Assembly (NCBI GenBank): GCA_030528125.1
Contig: JAUMZM010000010.1
Span: 1-42,213 of the forward strand
Length of the DNA: 42,213 nt
Source of the DNA: Tissierellia bacterium
Lineage (GTDB): Bacteria; Bacillota; Clostridia; Tissierellales; Peptoniphilaceae
Direction: 5' to 3'
A program made the translations under genes and the position numbers. The notes under the pieces are model-generated. The model was not told the origin of the DNA. It worked only from the letters and a program-made list of their open reading frames with translations, and did not search any database. Below, one piece after another: positions 36,882-42,213 of this stretch (positions are counted from its first letter, which is position 1; every line of letters begins with the position of its first letter).

Positions 36882-37415
36882 CTAGTCTCTTGTAGGAACG
36901 ATAAGTCCATAGTTTCCATCATTTCTCTTGTAGACTACATTTACATTCATGGTTTCAGCATCTGTAAATACAAAGAAATTATGATTTAATAAATCCATTT
37001 GAAGTACTGCTTCTTCTGGCATCATTGGCTTTATAGGAATATTTTTTACTCTTACAATCTTTGACTCATCCTCTTTATCATCTGTATCATCAAAAGATTC
37101 AAATCTAATTGTTTCGCCACTATTTTTCTTTCTTTGAAGTTTAGTCTTATGCTTTCTTATTTGTCTAACTAAAGAATCCATGGCCTCATCAATCGAAGTA
37201 GAAAAATCGTCTGTAACCTCTTCTGCTCTAAGAATTGTTCCACCTTTTAAAAAGATGGTTGCTTCAACAATCTTGTCTACCCCTTGGTCTGTAAACTTAA
37301 CATCCATTTCTTGTTCTTTTACAAAATATTTGTCAAGTCTATTAAATTTTTTGTCAGATAGATTTGCTAATCCTTCTCCAACCTTAAAATTTTTACCTTG
37401 TAATCTAAGTTTCAT
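36882..37415 (-). CDS. hpf: Long-form ribosome hibernation-promoting factor
   Basis: Long HPF pairs 70S ribosomes into inactive 100S dimers in slow growth. The 177 residues hold the N-terminal HPF/RaiA domain (about 1-100, with KLNRLDKYF-like and KHKTKLQRKK segments) and the C-terminal dimerisation domain (about 118-175, IVRVKNIPIKPMMPEEA, LLNHNFFVFTDAETM). The ATG has an AAAGGGGG site. A TATAAT (37444-37449) lies upstream on the minus strand, without a clear -35 box. It sits next to secA-prfB, as in Bacillus and many clostridia. Confidence 0.96.
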   Translation of the reverse strand: MKLRLQGKNFKVGEGLANLSDKKFNRLDKYFVKEQEMDVKFTDQGVDKIVEATIFLKGGTILRAEEVTDDFSTSIDEAMDSLVRQIRKHKTKLQRKKNSGETIRFESFDDTDDKEDESKIVRVKNIPIKPMMPEEAVLQMDLLNHNFFVFTDAETMNVNVVYKRNDGNYGLIVPTRD

Positions 37416-37520
37416 TATAAGGCCCCCTTTGCTTTAATGTTATATTATATATACCCTATAGGTTTATATCTAATCACTTATTAAAAAGTTTATTTTATTA
37501 TTTTTAAATAAAAATTGATG

Positions 37521-37529
37521 TGGTACAAT
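37521..37529 (+). promoter_or_regulatory. Candidate extended -10 promoter of the S9 peptidase unit
   Basis: TGGTACAAT (TGn plus TACAAT) lies about 47 nt before the ATG. The -35 region is not convincing, as is usual for extended -10 promoters. Confidence 0.45.
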
Positions 37530-37575
37530 GTTTAAAACGGCTATAAACTATTAAATTCTAATAAGAGGAGGAGAA

Positions 37576-39477
37576 ATGGATAAATTAGAAGTAAAAGATT
37601 TTATAAATTATGATTTTGTCTCTAATATAAATTTTTCAAAAAACAAAGATAAAGTATGTTTTATAAAATCAAAAGCTAACCTAAAAGAAAATAAATATGA
37701 TTCTAATTTGTATTTGATAGATGTAAAAAGTGGAAAGGAATATCAACTAACAGATGAAAATGATACTTCAACTTATCTAATAGATGAAGATTCAAATATA
37801 ATATTCAAAAAATCACAAGATGCTTATGATTATTTCTATATAAAAGATGATAGTATCTCTGTAAAAAAAGAATATTTTAAATTAAAACTCAATGTCTCTT
37901 ATATAAAAGAACTAAAAAAGGGCATGTTTTTGATAAAAGGAACTAAAAAATTATCAAAAGAAGAAAAGAAAAAAGAAAAAGATGATTCTTATTTTAAAGA
38001 AATAAGCTCCCTTCCATTTTGGTTTAATGGAATGGGATATCTAGATTTTAAAGATGAAGATTTTTATATTTATGATAAAGAAAAGGATGATCTTAAAAAA
38101 ATCGCAACATCTAATAGAAATAACTGGATATCAACTTTTGATATAGATGAAAAGTATTTTGTATATACAAAAATAGTTTTTGAAAAAGATACTATGAGTA
38201 TGTCTGAAGACTTAATCTTAAAAGATTTAGATACTTGTAATGAAAATGTAATATTAAATCAAAAATTCGCATACCATGATGTATTTTTAATAAATGAAAA
38301 GATAGCTTTTATAGGATCTAAGAGACAAAAGCATGGAATAAACGAAGATCCATTTGTATATACTATAGATTTAGATGGTCAAAATCTTAAAAAAATAACC
38401 AAAGATGATTTTGATATGGACTTTTCAAATTCTGTTGGTACAGATATAAGATATGGAGCTACAAGAACTTTTAAAAAATCAAACGACAAAATTTATTTTA
38501 TAGCTACAGAAAAAGATATATCAAAACTATTTTCAATAGATTTAGATGGAAATGTAGAAAAAGTAATTGAAAAAGAAAATGTAGAAGATTTTGATATTGT
38601 AGGTAATGATATAGTATATTCAACAATATCAAAAGATGAAATATACAATATCTATATTAATGACAGAAAAATAGCATCACAAAAGTCTTTGTACAAAACA
38701 TCAGATATAGAGACTTTTGAATTTGAATCTAATGGAGCAAATATAAAAGGATATGTTCTAAAACCAATAGATTTTGATAAGAACAAAAAATACCCAACTC
38801 TTCTTTCAGTTCATGGAGGACCCAAAACAGTATTTTCTGATATTTTCCATCATGAAAATCAAGTATTTGCAAATAATGGATATTTTGTAATCTATACAAA
38901 TCCTCATGGATCAAGTTCTCATGGAGTAGATTTCTCTGATATAAGAGGAAAATATGGAACTATAGATTATGAAGATCTAATGACTTTTACAGATGAAGCA
39001 ATCAAAAGATATCCTCAAATAGATAAAGATAAACTAGGAGTATTAGGTGGCTCCTATGGAGGATTTATGACAAATTGGATAATAGGACATACAGATAGAT
39101 TTAAAGCTGCAAATTCACAAAGATCTATTTCTAATTGGACTTCATTTTATGGAGTAAGTGACATAGGCTATTATTTTGCAAGTGACCAGACAGATGCAAA
39201 TCCTTGGACTAGTCTGGATAAAATGTGGGAACAGTCACCTATAAAATATGCAAAAAATGTAAAAACTCCAACTCTTTTTATCCATTCAGATAGCGACTTT
39301 AGATGTCCTTTGGAGCAAGGCTTACAAATGTATACTGCAATTAATTTAAATAAGGTTGATACAAAAATGTATATATTTAAAGGAGAAAATCATGAATTAT
39401 CAAGAAGTGGAAAGCCCAAAGCAAGAGTCAAAAGACTAAGTGAAATCCTAAATTGGTTTGACAAATATTTAAAATGA
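37576..39477 (+). CDS. S9-family serine peptidase (acylaminoacyl/dipeptidyl peptidase-like)
   Basis: The 633 residues consist of an N-terminal beta-propeller (about 1-390) and a C-terminal alpha/beta-hydrolase domain. The catalytic triad is Ser493 in GGSYGG, Asp574 in HSDSDFRCP and His606 in ENHELS. There is no signal peptide, so it should act in the cytoplasm, trimming short peptides or acyl-peptides. The exact specificity cannot be told. The ATG has GAGGAGGAG 3-4 nt upstream. It overlaps the following YihY-type gene by 4 nt (ATGA). Confidence 0.9.
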   Translation: MDKLEVKDFINYDFVSNINFSKNKDKVCFIKSKANLKENKYDSNLYLIDVKSGKEYQLTDENDTSTYLIDEDSNIIFKKSQDAYDYFYIKDDSISVKKEYFKLKLNVSYIKELKKGMFLIKGTKKLSKEEKKKEKDDSYFKEISSLPFWFNGMGYLDFKDEDFYIYDKEKDDLKKIATSNRNNWISTFDIDEKYFVYTKIVFEKDTMSMSEDLILKDLDTCNENVILNQKFAYHDVFLINEKIAFIGSKRQKHGINEDPFVYTIDLDGQNLKKITKDDFDMDFSNSVGTDIRYGATRTFKKSNDKIYFIATEKDISKLFSIDLDGNVEKVIEKENVEDFDIVGNDIVYSTISKDEIYNIYINDRKIASQKSLYKTSDIETFEFESNGANIKGYVLKPIDFDKNKKYPTLLSVHGGPKTVFSDIFHHENQVFANNGYFVIYTNPHGSSSHGVDFSDIRGKYGTIDYEDLMTFTDEAIKRYPQIDKDKLGVLGGSYGGFMTNWIIGHTDRFKAANSQRSISNWTSFYGVSDIGYYFASDQTDANPWTSLDKMWEQSPIKYAKNVKTPTLFIHSDSDFRCPLEQGLQMYTAINLNKVDTKMYIFKGENHELSRSGKPKARVKRLSEILNWFDKYLK

Positions 39478-40367
39478 GTTTAGAAAATAACAAATCTAAT
39501 ATAAGAGAATTTTTTGTAAATTTAACAGCAAGGGCAATCAAAGATGACTTTCTTATGATTGCCTCCTCTCTATCATATTATTTGATATTTGCAACAATAC
39601 CACTTCTTATAGTTTTGATGAATATTACAAGTTTTCTATTAAATGGATACTCTGAAGTTATATTTAAGATAGTAGAGCTAATGCCACCTAATTCAAAAGA
39701 AATAACTCTAGTTCTCTTAAAAGTCGTAGAACAAACTTCAAGTTCATTGGGACTATCACTAGGTATTTTCTTTTCAATTTGGTCAGCATCAACAGGAATA
39801 AATAGACTTATAACCTCTATAAACATAGCTTATGGACTTAGAAGAAAAAGAAAGATAATACAACAAAGAATAGTAAGTATACTATATACTCTTGGATTTT
39901 TTATAATAATATTATTTGTATTGACATTTGAAGTGTTTAACAATCAAATTCTAAAAATTATAAATACAATATTAAATACTATAGATAATTCAATAGCTTA
40001 TAGTCAAGTAGAAGAAATATGGAATCTTTTCAATGGATTCTTGCCTTTTATAATACTTTTTATAGCATTTACTTTCTTCTATAAACTTGCTCCACAGACA
40101 ACTAGAGCAAGCAGAGTCAAATTAACAGAGGCTATGCTTGGAGCAGCCTTTACCTCGTTTTTTATAATATTGATAAGTGTTATATACTCATTTTTTATAA
40201 ACAATATTTCAAGAATGAGCCTAGTCTATGGAACGCTTGCAGGATTTATGGCGATGTTTTTTTGGATATTTCTAGTAAGTAATATAATAGTAATAGGTGC
40301 ATTAGTTATTGCAAGTTATAGAGAAGTCTTTAAAAATAAATACTTTACAACAAGGCCTATAAAATGA
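39474..40367 (+). CDS. YihY/BrkB-family inner-membrane protein
   Basis: The 297 residues have about six membrane segments and the family's conserved features, including the ARAIKDDFLMIASSLSYYLIF start, an IWSASTGINRLI loop (about 102-113) and YGTLAGFMAMFFWIFLV (about 253-270). The group was once misnamed RNase BN. Its biochemical role is still unclear. It begins at ATGA overlapping the S9 peptidase stop and has no clear ribosome site, so it depends on translational coupling. Confidence 0.87.
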   Translation: MSLENNKSNIREFFVNLTARAIKDDFLMIASSLSYYLIFATIPLLIVLMNITSFLLNGYSEVIFKIVELMPPNSKEITLVLLKVVEQTSSSLGLSLGIFFSIWSASTGINRLITSINIAYGLRRKRKIIQQRIVSILYTLGFFIIILFVLTFEVFNNQILKIINTILNTIDNSIAYSQVEEIWNLFNGFLPFIILFIAFTFFYKLAPQTTRASRVKLTEAMLGAAFTSFFIILISVIYSFFINNISRMSLVYGTLAGFMAMFFWIFLVSNIIVIGALVIASYREVFKNKYFTTRPIK

Positions 40368-40897
40368 AACAAGAAGTAAGAGAACAATTTATAAATATAA
40401 GAAAAAATCTTAACAAAGAAGAAAAGAAAAAATACGATAGCAAAATTATAAATACTCTAATAAACACAGATATTTACAAAAATGCAAATACAGTATTTGT
40501 ATATGTATCAATGGAAGATGAAATAGATACAAGTTATCTAATAGATAAGATGATTGAAGATCAAAAAATAGTTTTGATTCCCAAAATAATCAAAAAACCT
40601 AATATGAAATCTATAAGACTTTTTTCAAAAAAAGATCTTATAAAAGATAAATTCAACACCTATTCTGTAAAAGATTCCAAAGAATATAAAAATCCAGACT
40701 TAACAATATGTCCTGGCTTATGTTTTGATAGAAAAAAGAACAGGCTTGGTTTTGGAGGGGGCTTTTATGATAAATATATATTTGAGAACAAAAGCACTTA
40801 TATAGGACTATTTTATTCATTTCAAAATGGAAAATTTCCAGTAACAGATACAGATCAGAAACTAGATTATATAATAACAGAAAAAGAAATATTTTAA
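40364..40897 (+). CDS. 5-formyltetrahydrofolate cyclo-ligase
   Basis: The enzyme (177 residues) converts 5-formyl-THF and ATP to 5,10-methenyl-THF, clearing a storage form of folate. The conserved C-terminal GLCFDRKKNRLGFGGGFYDKY holds the ATP-binding GFGGGFYD. The early VREQFINIRK and the VYVSMEDEIDT segment (substrate side) are typical. It overlaps the YihY-type gene by 4 nt (ATGA), so the three plus-strand genes form one unit, ended by a hairpin at 40901. Confidence 0.93.
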   Translation: MKQEVREQFINIRKNLNKEEKKKYDSKIINTLINTDIYKNANTVFVYVSMEDEIDTSYLIDKMIEDQKIVLIPKIIKKPNMKSIRLFSKKDLIKDKFNTYSVKDSKEYKNPDLTICPGLCFDRKKNRLGFGGGFYDKYIFENKSTYIGLFYSFQNGKFPVTDTDQKLDYIITEKEIF

Positions 40898-40900
40898 TAG

Positions 40901-40930
40901 CCTATCACAAATACTTGTGATGGGTATTTT
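40901..40930 (+). terminator. Terminator of the S9-YihY-cyclo-ligase unit
   Basis: A 10-bp stem (40901-40910 with 40915-40924) with an ATAC loop is followed by TATTTT. One pair is U·G on the plus strand. It lies 3 nt after the stop. Confidence 0.7.
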
Positions 40931-41256
40931 AATAAAATTAATTTTACCTTTATACAATCATTTACTTTAATTTACCAATTTAAAGTGCGCTTATTTTTTA
41001 AATTTTTGTTACAAGTTTGTTTCAGCAAGTTTTAAATTAAATTATCCTCTTTATTAAAAATTTACAAAGATACAAAAATTTCAATAATATAAAACAAAAA
41101 TCTAATTAAAAAAATACAAATTTCATAACAAAAAGTAATATATCTATTATTAATATAATATTTCTTTTGATGCTATATTTTGTTATAGGTTAGATTTTAT
41201 GGTATACTTTTATAGAAAATTATAAATTCAAAAAAAGTTAAATAAGGAGTTGTAAT
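40931..41256. other. Non-coding leader region of the AraC gene
   Basis: This AT-rich stretch holds no gene. A near direct repeat, ATACAAAAATTTCA at 41070 and ATACAAATTTCA at 41114, lies upstream of the promoter and might be a regulator site. The promoter itself is at 41180-41208. Confidence 0.5.
41180..41208 (+). promoter_or_regulatory. Promoter of the AraC-family gene
   Basis: TTGTTA (41180-41185), a 17-nt spacer and TATACT (41203-41208), extended by TGG just before the -10 box. The start codon is about 49 nt downstream, with an AAGGAG site. Confidence 0.55.
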
Positions 41257-42120
41257 ATGGATTCAATAATAAAAGAAAATTTTTCTAACAGCAAAAATTC
41301 ATCTGAATTGACCTTAAAAGTTTTATATGCTCATAAATCTGTTTACAATGATAATTGGAACTCAGGAATTCATTTTCACCCTTTTACCGAAGTTTATTTT
41401 ATTCTTAATGGTAGAGGAAAGTTTACAATAGAAGATGAAATTATTGATGTAGAAAAAGATGATTTTATAATAATTAATTCTAATATAGGACATACCGAAT
41501 ACCCAGAAAAAGGAGTAAATACATTTGAATATATTTCTTTTGGAATTGAGGGTATTTCTATATCTTCTAATACAAATAAATTAGATTTAGTTGAGAATAA
41601 TTATTTAAAAAAGAGCACTACAAACTACGAAATTAGTTTTAGAAGATTTTTTGAAAATATTTTAAGAGAATTCGAAGCTAATGAGGATTACTCTTTAAGC
41701 TACATAAATTCATTGGCGACAATTTTGATGATATATGTTTTAAGAAAATATGATTCAGAAATTATAATAAGCCATGAAAAGAAAGTTAATAGACAAATAG
41801 ATTATATCAAAAACTACATGGATAACAATTACTCAGAGGATATAAAACTTGAAGATTTAGCTAATATGGCATATATGAATAAATTCCATCTTATTAGCGA
41901 ATTTAAAATAGCATATAGAGTAACACCTATAGAATACTTAATACTAAAAAGAATTGATGTAACAAAAAATTTGCTTATAACTACAAATCATTCTATGGAA
42001 GAAATTTCTTCATTAGTTGGTTTTAATTCACAATCATATTTTAACCAAGTATTTAAAAAGAAAGTTGGAATAACACCTTCTCAATACAGAAGAAATCATA
42101 GATTACAAAGAGGATTCTAA
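41257..42120 (+). CDS. AraC-family transcriptional regulator with cupin domain
   Basis: The 287 residues contain an N-terminal cupin sensor (about 25-120, with HFHPFTEVYFILNGRG and GHTEYPEKG) and a C-terminal pair of helix-turn-helix motifs (LEDLANMAYMNKFHL and MEEISSLVGFNSQSYFNQVFKKKVGITPSQYRR). The cupin His residues fit a small-molecule or metal site, so the usual ligand would be a sugar. No transport or sugar operon follows within the window, so its target is unknown. A terminator right after it makes it a one-gene unit. Confidence 0.93.
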   Translation: MDSIIKENFSNSKNSSELTLKVLYAHKSVYNDNWNSGIHFHPFTEVYFILNGRGKFTIEDEIIDVEKDDFIIINSNIGHTEYPEKGVNTFEYISFGIEGISISSNTNKLDLVENNYLKKSTTNYEISFRRFFENILREFEANEDYSLSYINSLATILMIYVLRKYDSEIIISHEKKVNRQIDYIKNYMDNNYSEDIKLEDLANMAYMNKFHLISEFKIAYRVTPIEYLILKRIDVTKNLLITTNHSMEEISSLVGFNSQSYFNQVFKKKVGITPSQYRRNHRLQRGF

Positions 42121-42160
42121 TATTATTTTTTTACTTTTAATTAAATTTTATAGTTAATAA

Positions 42161-42210
42161 AAAGGTGATGTTGCAGAATATATGATTCTACTCTGCGCAT
42201 CACTTTTTTT
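42161..42210 (+). terminator. Terminator of the AraC gene
   Basis: The outer stem pairs 42162-42170 with 42198-42206 (one U·G pair) and an inner stem pairs 42172-42177 with 42192-42197. A run of seven T follows. The stem begins 41 nt after the AraC stop. Confidence 0.8.
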
Positions 42211-42213
42211 ATT

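Overview
The window is AT-rich, gene-dense chromosomal DNA from an anaerobic Gram-positive of the Clostridia/Tissierellia group. The pointers are a complete crotonyl-CoA-type butyrate operon with a CoA-transferase, a SCIFF peptide with its radical-SAM maturase, RecD2, a Ktr-type potassium uptake pair, a long-form hibernation factor and heavy AGA/ATA codon use. The gene set and the style of the proteins suggest the Peptoniphilaceae (for example Anaerococcus or a relative). That placement is an inference; no rRNA is present to prove it. I see no rRNA, tRNA, CRISPR array, prophage or insertion sequence.

Layout. 1-2220 (minus): a GNAT acetyltransferase and guaA, ended by convergent hairpins. 2322-5758 (plus): ktrB-ktrA, a terminator, then a PLP-dependent Orn/Lys/Arg-type decarboxylase. 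5745-7440 (plus): a consensus promoter drives a 48-residue SCIFF precursor (scfA); a hairpin separates it from the maturase scfB, whose terminator lies inside the convergent comF gene. 7392-16318 (minus, read from high to low coordinates): rpmE, a hairpin, prmC, prfA, a CDF metal exporter, a Sua5-type threonylcarbamoyl-AMP synthase, upp, a hairpin, murA, recD2 and comF. 16385-22594 (minus): a TetR-type regulator broken by a frameshift, tex, a stand-alone PTS IIA (crr-like), fba, rho and a TVP38/DedA-like membrane protein.

22744-30070 (minus): butyrate formation. A good promoter at 28683-28712 precedes thl-bcd-etfB-etfA-crt-hbd, which condenses two acetyl-CoA and reduces the product to butyryl-CoA with EtfAB-coupled Bcd. 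The separate CoA-transferase upstream would release butyrate. 30071-30540 is non-coding. 30596-32646 (minus) is a two-gene unit of a PfoR-like EIIC membrane protein and a D-lactate dehydrogenase. 32754-37415 (minus): hpf, secA and prfB; prfB is split by the classic +1 programmed frameshift. 37576-40897 (plus): an S9 peptidase, a YihY-type membrane protein and 5-formyltetrahydrofolate cyclo-ligase, each overlapping the next by 4 nt. 41257-42120 (plus): an AraC regulator with its own terminator.

Most of the window is housekeeping. The parts most worth a second look are the SCIFF ribosomal peptide unit and its unusual terminator, the recoded prfB, the frameshifted tetR, the PfoR-like/D-LDH pair, and several hairpins between co-directional genes that probably tune expression. 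I found no clearly undescribed multi-gene system. The SCIFF unit, whose biological role is still poorly understood, comes closest.
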